Shown here: positions 8,670 to 17,133 of the stretch, in pieces
Layout of the letters: each line of letters begins with the position of its first letter
Position numbering within the stretch: position 1 is the first letter of the stretch
Source: an uncultured Clostridium sp.
GTDB lineage: Bacteria; Bacillota; Clostridia; TANB77; CAG-508
Length of the DNA stretch: 64,000 nt
NCBI GenBank assembly: GCA_900553945.1
Contig: USFR01000004.1
Coordinates: 1 to 64,000 of the forward strand
Direction: 5' to 3'
Notes under the pieces: generated by a model
Told to the model about the DNA's origin: nothing
Databases searched by the model: none
What the model saw: only the letters and a program-made list of their open reading frames with translations
Position numbers and translations under genes: made by a program

Positions 8670-9740
8670 ATGAAAAAACAGTACATTATTCCCATTTTTG
8701 TTCCACATTTGGGATGCCCAAATAATTGCACATTTTGTAATCAAAAAATTATTAGTGGACAAACGAAAGAAATAACGCCAGATGATGTTAGAGAAACAGT
8801 CGAATTTTATTTGAATAGTTTTAAAGAAAAAAACAAGTATACGGAAATTGCTTTTTTTGGTGGAAGTTTTACAGGAATTGAACTTGAAAAACAAGAGGCT
8901 TTATTGAAAGTGGCAAACGAGTTTATTAAACACAAAAAAGTAAATAGTATAAGGGTTTCTACTAGACCAGATTATATAGATAAAACTAGGTTAAAACTTT
9001 TGAAAAAATATTGTGTAAAAACAATTGAATTAGGAGTTCAGTCTACGAATGATTATATATTGAATAGATGTCAAAGAAATCATACATATGCAGATGTTAA
9101 AAAGGCTTCTAAATTAATTAGATGGTATGGTTTTACATTAGGACATCAGATGATGGTTGGACTTCCAGAAAGTACTGTTCTGGATGAATTACGTACAGCA
9201 AAAGATTTGGCAAAATTGAAACCTAAAATTATGAGGATTTATCCTGTTTTAGTTTTGAAAGGAACAGAATTAGAGAAAGAGTATCTAGATGGCTCATATA
9301 CTCCACTTTCTGTTGAGCAAGCAGTGGAAAGAGTGAAGGAATTATGCTATTTCTTTGCAAAGAAGAAAATAAATGTTATAAGAATAGGATTACAATCTAC
9401 AGACACTATTTCAGATATTTCTAAAAATGAAAATAGTGAGGTTGTTGCAGGACCATATCACGAAACTTTTAGACAGTTAGTACAATCAGCTATAAATTAT
9501 GATAAGATAGTTAAAAAAATAAAATCATTCAATGTTAAAGTTAGAGAAGTAGAGATATTAACTAGTCCTGATAATGTTAATAATGTTGTAGGATATAAGA
9601 GAGAAAACATAAAAAAACTTAAAGATTTTTATGATGTTGAGGCTAAAGTTAAACAGGATAATAAAATTAAAAATGGAAAAATTATTATTAATGTAAAAAA
9701 GGTTTATAAAGATTTTCTAGATGATAATGAAAGCGTATAG
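8670..9740 (+). CDS. radical SAM protein, Elp3-like
   Basis: 356 residues, ATG preceded by AAAGGAGTTGCC, 11 bases after rnc. The CxxxCxxC cluster in GCPNNCTFCNQKIISG (residues 15-30) binds the 4Fe-4S cluster used to cleave S-adenosylmethionine. AFFGGSFTGIE and the STRPDYID stretch are typical of the Elp3/oxygen-independent coproporphyrinogen oxidase-like branch. The clostridial gene next to rnc is often annotated as an ELP3 homologue, but at this length there is no room for a full GNAT acetyltransferase domain. The substrate is unknown; a role in RNA modification is a guess from the family. Confidence 0.8.
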   Translation: MKKQYIIPIFVPHLGCPNNCTFCNQKIISGQTKEITPDDVRETVEFYLNSFKEKNKYTEIAFFGGSFTGIELEKQEALLKVANEFIKHKKVNSIRVSTRPDYIDKTRLKLLKKYCVKTIELGVQSTNDYILNRCQRNHTYADVKKASKLIRWYGFTLGHQMMVGLPESTVLDELRTAKDLAKLKPKIMRIYPVLVLKGTELEKEYLDGSYTPLSVEQAVERVKELCYFFAKKKINVIRIGLQSTDTISDISKNENSEVVAGPYHETFRQLVQSAINYDKIVKKIKSFNVKVREVEILTSPDNVNNVVGYKRENIKKLKDFYDVEAKVKQDNKIKNGKIIINVKKVYKDFLDDNESV

Positions 9741-9745
9741 TTTAT

Positions 9746-9783
9746 AAAAAATTACTTATACTATTTGTATAGGTAATTTTTTA
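9746..9783 (+). terminator. intrinsic terminator after the radical SAM gene
   Basis: AAAAATTACTTATAC and GTATAGGTAATTTTTT form a stem with one G-T pair and a 5-base loop, ending in a T run 5 bases after the stop codon. Confidence 0.75.
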
Positions 9784-9796
9784 TGGTGATCATAAT

Positions 9797-10639
9797 ATGA
9801 ATAAATTTTTTAAAGAGATTTTATTAACTTTTTTAGGAACTGCAATTGCTGGACTAGGAATGGGAAGCTTTTTACTTCCTAATAAACTTTCTTCTGGTGG
9901 GTTTGCAGGAATTGCAACGATTTTTTATTATTTTTTTGGTTGGAATGTAGGTTTAACTGTTATAATTTTAAACATTCCATTTTTTATTTGGGCTGTAATG
10001 AGGCTTGGAAAAGAGTTTTTAGTTAAAGCTATTTTAGGTACAGTTTCTTTATCTTTTTTTATTGATATTTTTGAGAATATTGCTTTTATTTCTGATGATC
10101 GTTTACTTTCTTGTATATATGGCGGAATTCTTGTTGGAACAGGTACAGGTTTAATTTTTAAAGCGTATACTTCAACTGGTGGTACAGATCTAATAGTTCA
10201 AATTGCTAAGTCTTATGGTGCAAAAATTTCATCAAGTAGATTGCTTAATTCGATTGATATTTGTGTTGTTGTTTTGAATGTTATTTTTTTCAGAGAGATT
10301 GATATTGGTTTATATTCTGCAATTGCGATTTTCCTTGATGGTGTTATGATTGATATTATTTTTGAGGGAATTAATTTTTCTAAGTTAGTGTTTATTGTTT
10401 CTGATAAAAATGATGAGATTATGAAGTCGCTTCATGAAAAGATTAATTGTGGTGTTACGGAGTTTTATGGTAGAGGTGCGTATATACAGAAGGATAAGAT
10501 TGTTTTGATGTCTGTTGTGAATAGATCGGAGATTCCTGCTCTTAAGAAATGTGTGTATTTGATTGATGAAGGAGCATTTTTAGTGGTTGCAAATGCAAGA
10601 GAAGTCTATGGATTGGGTTTTAAATCTTTTTCAAAGTAA
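9797..10639 (+). CDS. YitT family membrane protein
   Basis: 280 residues. The N-terminal about 190 residues hold five or six hydrophobic segments with the family motif LPNKLSSGGFAGIATI and the TGTGLIFKAYTSTGGTDLI stretch (DUF161/YitT). The C-terminal about 80 residues form a soluble DUF2179-like domain (YGRGAYIQKDKIVLMSVV). The family is widespread in Firmicutes and its transport substrate is not established. The gene follows a terminator directly, so it probably has its own weak promoter. Confidence 0.85.
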   Translation: MNKFFKEILLTFLGTAIAGLGMGSFLLPNKLSSGGFAGIATIFYYFFGWNVGLTVIILNIPFFIWAVMRLGKEFLVKAILGTVSLSFFIDIFENIAFISDDRLLSCIYGGILVGTGTGLIFKAYTSTGGTDLIVQIAKSYGAKISSSRLLNSIDICVVVLNVIFFREIDIGLYSAIAIFLDGVMIDIIFEGINFSKLVFIVSDKNDEIMKSLHEKINCGVTEFYGRGAYIQKDKIVLMSVVNRSEIPALKKCVYLIDEGAFLVVANAREVYGLGFKSFSK

Positions 10640-10733
10640 ATAATATGAAAGTTGCTTTATTATAAATTTATGCATTTTTTAAATTTTTTGGTGTATAATG
10701 TTTTAAATAGTTTTTAAGTAGAGGGAGGGTTTT

Positions 10734-11690
10734 ATGAAACAGCAAAAATTAGTATTGAACAATGTAGATAGTTTTGAATTGCCCCACATATTTGATTGCG
10801 GACAGTGTTTTAGGTGGGATATTCAATCTGATGGTTCTTATATTGGCGTGATAAAGTCTGGTGTTATGAGAGTTTCAAAGGTTGGAAGTTCTATTATTTT
10901 TGAGGGAATTCTTGATGGTGATATTAATTCAATTGTGTATGATTATTTTGATTTGGGTACGGATTATAATGTATTTAAGAAAAGATTAGCTGTGATTGAT
11001 TCAAATATGAAAAAAAGTGTGGAGTTCGGTTCTGGAATTAGAATTTTGAAACAAGATTTATGGGAAATGATTATTTCATATATTATTTCTGCTAATAATA
11101 ATATTCCTAGGATAAAGGGAATAATTAATCGTATTTCTAGGCGTGTTGGAAAAAAGATTTCATGGAATGGTGTTGATTATTATTTGTTTCCAACAGTAGA
11201 GGAATTGGCTAAGTTATCTGTTTCTGATTTAAGAGAGCTTGGTACAGGTTTTAGGGATAAGAGAATTTATAAAACTACTCAAATGATTTTGAATAAAGAT
11301 ATTGATTTGGAGAGCTTGAGGAGTGCAGCTTTGAGAAATGAAAGTGATTTAGATTGCTTAAAGAGCGTGGCTTTGAAGAATGAGCGTTATATAGAGTGTT
11401 TAAAGGACAAATGTGCAAAGAGTACTGATGAGATTAGAGAGATCCTTTTGAGTTTGGAGGGTGTTGGTGAAAAGGTAGCTGATTGTATTTTACTTTTTGG
11501 GTTGCATAGATTTGATACATTTCCGGTTGATGTATGGGTTAGAAGAGTTATGAATACGCTATATATACATAATGAAGATGAAACAAAGGTTAATAAAAAG
11601 CAAATAAGGGATACAGCTTATGAGCTTTTTGGTGATATTGAAGGAATCGCTCAACAGTATTTATTTTATTGGGCTAGGGAAAATTTTTGA
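10734..11690 (+). CDS. 8-oxoguanine DNA glycosylase (OGG1 type) with an internal insertion
   Basis: 318 residues. The enzyme removes 8-oxoguanine from DNA. The N-terminal OGG domain has FDCGQCFRWD (about residues 19-28). The helix-hairpin-helix LEGVGEKVADCILLFG supplies the catalytic Lys, and FPVDVWVRRVMNTLY supplies the catalytic Asp. The unusual feature is a segment around residues 188-230 with three imperfect copies of a Leu-Arg/Lys-Ser-Ala/Val-Ala-Leu-type unit (LESLRSAALRNE, LDCLKSVALKNE, IECLKDKCAK) just before the HhH motif. Related proteins usually have one short helix there, so this looks like a small tandem expansion. The ATG follows GAGGGAGGG. Confidence 0.88.
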   Translation: MKQQKLVLNNVDSFELPHIFDCGQCFRWDIQSDGSYIGVIKSGVMRVSKVGSSIIFEGILDGDINSIVYDYFDLGTDYNVFKKRLAVIDSNMKKSVEFGSGIRILKQDLWEMIISYIISANNNIPRIKGIINRISRRVGKKISWNGVDYYLFPTVEELAKLSVSDLRELGTGFRDKRIYKTTQMILNKDIDLESLRSAALRNESDLDCLKSVALKNERYIECLKDKCAKSTDEIREILLSLEGVGEKVADCILLFGLHRFDTFPVDVWVRRVMNTLYIHNEDETKVNKKQIRDTAYELFGDIEGIAQQYLFYWARENF

Positions 11691-11762
11691 ATAATATTTA
11701 TTAATAATAGAAAAATAAATAGTAATATGATATACTAAGTTCAGTTTACAAAGGAGGATATT

Positions 11763-13160
11763 ATGGGAGAGAATTTAAAAGAAAAATTGTTTAAGAAAAA
11801 AGAATCTGGATGGAAAAGCTTAAACGATTCTCAAAAAGAAGAAGTTTTTGCTGTTTCAAAAAGATATATGGATTTCTTAAATGTTTCTAAAACAGAGAGA
11901 GAATTTATAAAGAATGCAAGAAAGCTTGCAAACGAGCATGGTTTCAAAGATATAATGGAATTTGAGTCTTTAAAACCAGGTGATAAAATCTATTTTGTTA
12001 ATAGAGAAAAAAGTATGTATTTAGCTATTATAGGTGAAAATCCAATAGAAAACGGAATGAATATTATTGGTTCACATGTTGATTCACCAAGATTAGATTT
12101 AAAACCTAATCCTTTAACAGAAGAAGGTGGATTGGCTTATTTTAAAACTCATTATTATGGTGGAATTAAAAAATATCAATGGACAACAATTCCTTTGAGT
12201 TTACATGGTGTGATTGTTAAAGCTAATGGAGAAAAATTTGAAGTTAATATAGGTGAAGATGAAAATGATCCGATATTTACAATAACTGATTTATTACCAC
12301 ATTTAGCTCAAGCTCAAATGGAGAAAAAGCTAAAAGATGGTGTAGAGGGCGAGAATTTAAGTTTATTAATAGGAAGTATTCCTTATGATGAAAGAGATTG
12401 TGCTGAGCAAGTTAAACTAAATATTCTTAATATATTAAATCAAAAATATGGAATTACTGAGGTTGATTTTACAAGTTCAGAATTAGAATTAGTTCCTCAA
12501 TTTAAAGCGAGAAGCTTAGGATTTGATGAGAGTATGGTAGCTGCATATGGACAAGATGATAAAGTTTGTGCGTTTACATCTTTAGATGCAATGATGAGGT
12601 TGGAAAATGTTAAAACTACAGCAGTTTGTATTTTATCAGATAAAGAAGAAATAGGTAGTATGGGAAATACAGGTATGGAATCTCATATGTTTGATTTCTT
12701 TATTTCTGAAATATTAAATAAACTTGGAATTAATAGACCTAATTTATTAGATAGAGTATTTTGTTTTTCAAAAATGTTATCTTCTGATGTTGATGCTGGA
12801 TTTGATCCTTTATATGCGTCAGTTTCAGATAGAAATAATGCAGGTTTCTTAGGTAGAGGTATTAGTTTGAATAAATATACAGGTGCTAGAGGAAAATCTG
12901 GTGCTTCAGATGCTAATGCTGAGTTTGTTGCTTGGGTTAGAAATGTTTTTGAGAATAATGGTATTTTATATCAAGTTGCTGAGCTTGGAAAAGTTGATGT
13001 TGGTGGTGGAGGCACTATTGCTTATATTTTGGCTAATAAGGGTGCTGATGTTATTGATTGTGGTGTTCCTGTGCTTTCTATGCATGCGCCTTATGAGGTT
13101 ACTAGTAAGTTGGATGTTTGGATGGCGTGGGGTGCTTATCGTTCTTTCTGGTTACAGTAA
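11763..13160 (+). CDS. M18 family aminopeptidase
   Basis: 465 residues, the usual length for bacterial M18 (aminopeptidase I) enzymes, which remove N-terminal residues using two zinc ions. Metal-ligand regions are visible in order: GSHVDSPRLDLKP (about residue 103), LSDKEEIGSMGNTGM (about 296), SDVDAGFDP and LSMHAPYEV near the C-terminus. The start follows AAAGGAGGATATT. No terminator hairpin follows directly; two palindromic elements fill the gap to the convergent murE. Confidence 0.92.
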   Translation: MGENLKEKLFKKKESGWKSLNDSQKEEVFAVSKRYMDFLNVSKTEREFIKNARKLANEHGFKDIMEFESLKPGDKIYFVNREKSMYLAIIGENPIENGMNIIGSHVDSPRLDLKPNPLTEEGGLAYFKTHYYGGIKKYQWTTIPLSLHGVIVKANGEKFEVNIGEDENDPIFTITDLLPHLAQAQMEKKLKDGVEGENLSLLIGSIPYDERDCAEQVKLNILNILNQKYGITEVDFTSSELELVPQFKARSLGFDESMVAAYGQDDKVCAFTSLDAMMRLENVKTTAVCILSDKEEIGSMGNTGMESHMFDFFISEILNKLGINRPNLLDRVFCFSKMLSSDVDAGFDPLYASVSDRNNAGFLGRGISLNKYTGARGKSGASDANAEFVAWVRNVFENNGILYQVAELGKVDVGGGGTIAYILANKGADVIDCGVPVLSMHAPYEVTSKLDVWMAWGAYRSFWLQ

Positions 13161-13215
13161 TGGGGAATTTTGATAAGAATGGTATCTACCAAAAATCGTT
13201 ATTAAATGATTAAGA

Positions 13216-13344
13216 GTAAAAGAATATTATATTAATTTTTTGTTCCTTGCTGAAAGATTTTACCACTCCTTAAACTTCGTTTAAGCGTTAGGTAAAAACT
13301 TTCAAACTGCGCGTCACTAAAAAATTAAATATAATATTCTTTTT
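13216..13344 (+). repeat. palindromic element, class I copy 2
   Basis: AT-rich outer arms around AAAAGAATATTATATTAATTT (left, from 13216) and a complementary right arm ending near 13344 (one bulged A) enclose the same core as at 6769: TTCCTTGCTGAAAGATTTTAC, an inner hairpin CTTAAAC-ttc-GTTTAAG, then GTAAAAACTTTCAAACTGCGCGTCA. The core is conserved, but both the inner hairpin and the outer arms have different sequences from copy 1 while staying paired. The right arm runs into a T run, so it might also terminate the aminopeptidase transcript. Confidence 0.85.
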
Positions 13345-13385
13345 TTCTAGTAGGATGATTATATTTATAGATATAATATTTCAAA

Positions 13386-13581
13386 AAAGAAAAATACATA
13401 TTAAATTTTTGAATCACCGCGCAGGGACCAAACGAACGAAGTGAGTTCGATTGAAGCATTCTACCCGGTTTGAAAAAAAATATAAATGGAATGTAAACAA
13501 CATTCAAATTGACATTTTATTTTTTCAAATTTCGAGGAATGCGACAGCAAGGTGTGAAAAAATTAATATGTATTTTTCTTT
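13386..13581 (-). repeat. palindromic element, class II copy 1
   Basis: Perfect 19-base outer arms (13386-13404 and 13563-13581, AAAGAAAAATACATATTAA and its complement). Read on the minus strand, the core begins TTCACACCTTGCTGTCGCATTC and ends GAATGCTTCAATCG ... TTCGTTCGTTTGGTCC then CTGCGCGGTGATTCAA. GCATTC (plus-strand 13537-13542) and GAATGC (13456-13461) can pair. The same element with different arms occurs at 47267-47443. It lies between convergent genes, beside the class I copy. Confidence 0.85.
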
Positions 13582-13596
13582 TATATATTAATAATT

Positions 13597-15090
13597 TTAT
13601 TTTGAATTTTTTCTTTCTTCTATAATTTCATCAACTAATTTAGCAATAACCTTTCTTTCATCATAAGGATATTTTACATGATTTCTTTCTAAGTATAAAT
13701 CATGTCCTAAACCAGGAATTACAATAATGTCTTCTGGTGTTGCGACTTCTAAGGCGTGTTTTATCCCTTCAGTTCTGTCAACAATAATTGTGTATTTTCC
13801 ACCTGATTTTTTTACTCCGACTTCAATGTCTTGTAATATTTTTAATGGATCTTCAGTTCTTACTTGATCAGACATTAATATTGTGTAATCAGCTAGTTTT
13901 CCTGAGATTTCACCCATTATAGGACGTTTTTTACTATCTCTGTCTCCGCCAACGCCCCAGGCACATATGATTCTTCCTTTTGCATATGCTTTAACAGATT
14001 CTAGTATGCTTTCCAAACTAGATGGAGTATGAGCATAATCTATTAATATTGTTAGTCCTAATTTGTTAGGAACTAATTCATTTCTGCCTAAAACTTTTAG
14101 GTTTTTTAAAGCTTTTCTCATTTCGTCTGGAGTTACACCAAATTCATGTGCTACACTGATTGCTCCAAGTGAGTTGTAAACACTGAATCTACCTGGAATA
14201 GATACTTCAAATTGTTCACGTTTACCATCTATATCTGCAACAAAGTCGATGCATGATGGAGTGATTTTTAAAGTTTCTTCTTCAGCTCTTATATCAGCTG
14301 GGTTATCAATTCCAAAAGTTTTAAATTTACAAGTTTTATTTTTATCTTTTATTGTTATTACAGTTTTATCATCTGCGTTAATAAATCCAATAGGACATTT
14401 ATCGAATAACATACATTTGCAATCGAAATATTCTTCCATGCTTGCATGTTCATTTTTACTAATGTGGTCTTCTGTTAGGTTTGTGAATACGCCAATATCA
14501 AAATCGCATCCGTCAACTCTGTGAAGTTTCATTGCTTGAGATGATACTTCAATTATTGCTACATCTACATTTGCTTCAGCCATTTTAGCAAAATATTTTT
14601 GAATTTCATCACTTTCAGGTGTTGTTCTGTCTGTGTCTTCTAATTTTTCATTGCCAATATATATAGCAATACTTCCCATTAAACCAACTTTTAGACCATG
14701 TGCTTCTAAAAGTGATTTAATCATAAATGTTGTCGTCGTTTTTCCTTTTGTTCCAGTAACTCCTATTAGTTTAAATTTTCGTGATGGGTTATCATATAAA
14801 TTGCAATTTGTTATGGCTAGTGCTTTTCTTGTATTATCAGTTTTTATGTAGGTAATTGTGTTTGGTAATTTTGATATGTCTACATCGTATTCAACAATTG
14901 CGGCAACTGCGCCATTTGAAATTGCAGAATCTAAATAATCAATACCATTTTGCAAATATCCTTTTATTGCAATAAATAGTCCGCCTTCTTTAATTTTCCT
15001 TGAGTCTGAATGTATATTAGTTATATCTAAATCTAGATTGTTAACTGTTTCTTTTACTTCAAGACCTTCTAAAATTTTGTTTAATTTCAT
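13597..15090 (-). CDS. murE: UDP-N-acetylmuramyl tripeptide synthase MurE
   Basis: 497 residues. MurE adds the third amino acid to UDP-MurNAc-L-Ala-D-Glu in peptidoglycan synthesis, using ATP. Visible are the N-terminal UDP-binding domain (ITNIHSDSRKIKEGGLFIAI), the ATPase P-loop GVTGTKGKTTTTF (about residue 110), TTPES, EVSSQAM, and the C-terminal domain with DYAHTPSSLE and GGDRDSKKRP. Enzymes specific for meso-diaminopimelate carry DNPR at the substrate recognition site; here the aligned stretch is SDQVRTEDP, keeping Asp and Arg but changing the middle two residues. The third residue used therefore cannot be read with certainty. It stands alone on the minus strand, with a GGGGGGATTATCT site before its ATG. 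Confidence 0.93.
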   Translation of the reverse strand: MKLNKILEGLEVKETVNNLDLDITNIHSDSRKIKEGGLFIAIKGYLQNGIDYLDSAISNGAVAAIVEYDVDISKLPNTITYIKTDNTRKALAITNCNLYDNPSRKFKLIGVTGTKGKTTTTFMIKSLLEAHGLKVGLMGSIAIYIGNEKLEDTDRTTPESDEIQKYFAKMAEANVDVAIIEVSSQAMKLHRVDGCDFDIGVFTNLTEDHISKNEHASMEEYFDCKCMLFDKCPIGFINADDKTVITIKDKNKTCKFKTFGIDNPADIRAEEETLKITPSCIDFVADIDGKREQFEVSIPGRFSVYNSLGAISVAHEFGVTPDEMRKALKNLKVLGRNELVPNKLGLTILIDYAHTPSSLESILESVKAYAKGRIICAWGVGGDRDSKKRPIMGEISGKLADYTILMSDQVRTEDPLKILQDIEVGVKKSGGKYTIIVDRTEGIKHALEVATPEDIIVIPGLGHDLYLERNHVKYPYDERKVIAKLVDEIIEERKNSK

Positions 15091-15156
15091 AGATAATCCC
15101 CCCTTGTCTTAAGATTACTATGTCGATATTATATACCTTTTGTCTTAATTTGCCAA

Positions 15157-15200
15157 GAAAAAAAGCGGACTATTTATTATCTTTTAAAGTTCGCTTTTTA
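15157..15200 (-). terminator. intrinsic terminator after the glycosyltransferase gene (minus strand)
   Basis: AAAAAGCG-type and CGCTTTTT arms at 15160-15171 and 15187-15199 pair with one or two mismatches. A-rich and T-rich flanks give a T run on the minus strand. It separates the glycosyltransferase gene from murE. Confidence 0.65.
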
Positions 15201-15203
15201 TTT

Positions 15204-16325
15204 TTAAACATATTTTATTGTTTCATATTCTGTATCATCTTTTTCGTCCTCAGTTGGAATGTAGAAATCTTCATCAAAATACTGAAAAGGGAAGATAGGT
15301 TTTTCATATTTTATAATATAATCTGGGTAAAGGTAAAAATATTTTTCTCTGAATTTTTCATCTTTTAATAGAGTGAGATAATCTGCATAAATTGGGGAAT
15401 ATCTTTTTTCTTTATTTGGATATTTTAGTTTTAAGAATTGATATATACTATTAAATTTTTTATTTAAAGTTTTCTTAAGGTCATCTTTGAAGTTATATCT
15501 AAACATGAAAAATGTTGTTTGTATTCTTAGCTTTAATAAGAGTTTTAATAAGCGCTGAGCTGTGTTAAATGTTGCTGTTGTCATGTTTTGTTTTTTATAT
15601 TTGATTAATAAAGATTCTAAGAATTCTACTGAATTTAAGTCATTAAAATTTATACTATTATCTCTTAAAAATTTATCATATATAACGTCACAAATTAATA
15701 TTTGATTTGTAACTAAAATTTTTGATTTTTTTGTTAGAAAATTATAACTAATATTTATTTTATCTTTTGTTGCATGGTATTGAGTGCTTAAAAGCCAAAT
15801 TCTATTGATTAATTTGTTCCATACAACTGCGCAATTTGTGCAAATGTGGTCATCAGAAGAATATATTTTTTGTAAATATTTTGTATTGTTTACTAATTCA
15901 ATTTTTTCTTTAGGAGATGATTGAGTAATTGTGTGTGGCGTTAGTAGATAATATTCTAGTATTGAGAAGAAATCGCATGTAATTATATCTGCAGGATTTT
16001 TTTCTAAGCATGAAATAAAATATTCTATCAAATTTTCGCTCATTAATTTTCCACATTCGAAAAACATAACATATGTTCCTTTGGCTACTTTTAAGCCGAA
16101 TTTTTGTGCTTCTATAAAGTCTACAGTATCTTTAACATATACTTTGATTCTTTTGTCGTGTTGGATTTGTTTTTCCAAAACTGCAATACTGCTATCTAAA
16201 GAGCCATTATCTATGATAAGAATTTCTATGTTGGTGTATGTTTGATTTCTAATACTTTTTATTGTTTCTGATATTGAAATTTCATTATTAAATACTGGAA
16301 TTATTATACTTACTAGTGGTGGCAT
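15204..16325 (-). CDS. family 2 glycosyltransferase-like protein
   Basis: 373 residues. The N-terminal about 110 residues are a GT-A domain of family 2: PLVSIIIPVFNNEISISETI, then NIEILIIDNGSLDSS, the nucleotide-sugar binding part. At the place where family 2 enzymes normally carry a metal-binding DxD/DD motif, this protein has YVMFFECGKLM, with no Asp pair. The rest (about 230 residues, Lys/Leu/Phe-rich) is not recognisable and ends with an acidic tail EDEKDDTEYETIKYV. It may be an altered or inactive transferase, or use another metal ligand. It is a single gene with no glycan-synthesis neighbours apart from murE. Confidence 0.7.
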   Translation of the reverse strand: MPPLVSIIIPVFNNEISISETIKSIRNQTYTNIEILIIDNGSLDSSIAVLEKQIQHDKRIKVYVKDTVDFIEAQKFGLKVAKGTYVMFFECGKLMSENLIEYFISCLEKNPADIITCDFFSILEYYLLTPHTITQSSPKEKIELVNNTKYLQKIYSSDDHICTNCAVVWNKLINRIWLLSTQYHATKDKINISYNFLTKKSKILVTNQILICDVIYDKFLRDNSINFNDLNSVEFLESLLIKYKKQNMTTATFNTAQRLLKLLLKLRIQTTFFMFRYNFKDDLKKTLNKKFNSIYQFLKLKYPNKEKRYSPIYADYLTLLKDEKFREKYFYLYPDYIIKYEKPIFPFQYFDEDFYIPTEDEKDDTEYETIKYV

Positions 16326-16559
16326 TTTTTACTCCTTTATTTATAGAAAAAAGTGGATATTAATAATATTTGTAATTATTTTCGTGTATGTGCAAAATTC
16401 ACAGAATTTTGCGTATTGCTATTTTATATAATGATATTTTAATACAAAAACATAAAAAATACCATAATTTATGTTATAATACTTTGCTCATAGGGTTGTT
16501 AAATTTCGGAAAGTGTAGTAAAATAAAATAATAGATTTTAATAAAAGGTGGATTTTAAG

Positions 16560-17117
16560 ATGTTTTTAATTGTTGGTCTAGGTAATCCAGAAAATGATTA
16601 TGCAAATACGCGTCATAACATGGGATTTAATGTTATTAATAAACTTTCAGATATGTATGATATAGATGTTAATAAATCTAAATTTAAAGGATTATTTGGA
16701 AATGGCGTTGTTAATGGTGAAAAAATCATATTATTAAAACCACAAACTTTTATGAATTTAAGTGGGGAGTCTGTTAAAGAAGTTATGGATTTTTATAAGA
16801 TAACTTCTGATCAACTTATTGTTATATATGATGATATAGATTTGGATCCAGGTATTATTCGTGTTAGAAAGAATGGTGGACCAGGAACTCATAATGGCAT
16901 GAAATCGGTTGTACATTTTGTGGGAAATCAGAACTTTGCAAGAGTAAGAGTTGGAATTGGAAAACCAGCAGATCACGAAGATTTAATAGAATATGTTATT
17001 GGAGCAATTCCAAATTCAGCAAAAGAAGATTTAGAAAAAGGGGTTAAGCTTGCTGCTAGTGCTGTTGATGTTATGTTAAAACAGAATATTGATGTGGCAA
17101 TGAATAAATTTAATTAG
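16560..17117 (+). CDS. pth: peptidyl-tRNA hydrolase
   Basis: 185 residues from ATG 16560, selected because AAAAGGTGG lies 8 bases upstream and MFLIVGLGNPENDYANTRHN is the family N-terminus; the GTG at 16548 overlaps that binding site. The enzyme releases peptides from tRNA after ribosome drop-off. The catalytic His is in NTRHNMGF, and QTFMNLSGES, YDDIDL and GGPGTHNGMKS are intact. TATAAT at 16475-16480 is a candidate -10 box. The gene begins a run pth-rng-rimO with gaps of 16-18 bases, likely co-transcribed. Confidence 0.96.
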   Translation: MFLIVGLGNPENDYANTRHNMGFNVINKLSDMYDIDVNKSKFKGLFGNGVVNGEKIILLKPQTFMNLSGESVKEVMDFYKITSDQLIVIYDDIDLDPGIIRVRKNGGPGTHNGMKSVVHFVGNQNFARVRVGIGKPADHEDLIEYVIGAIPNSAKEDLEKGVKLAASAVDVMLKQNIDVAMNKFN

Positions 17118-17133
17118 AAAGGTTTATTATTTT

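Noticed and set aside
13325..13507. Minus-strand 60-codon frame between the aminopeptidase and murE
   Set aside because: It lies across the two palindromic elements and has no binding site; it is explained by the repeats.
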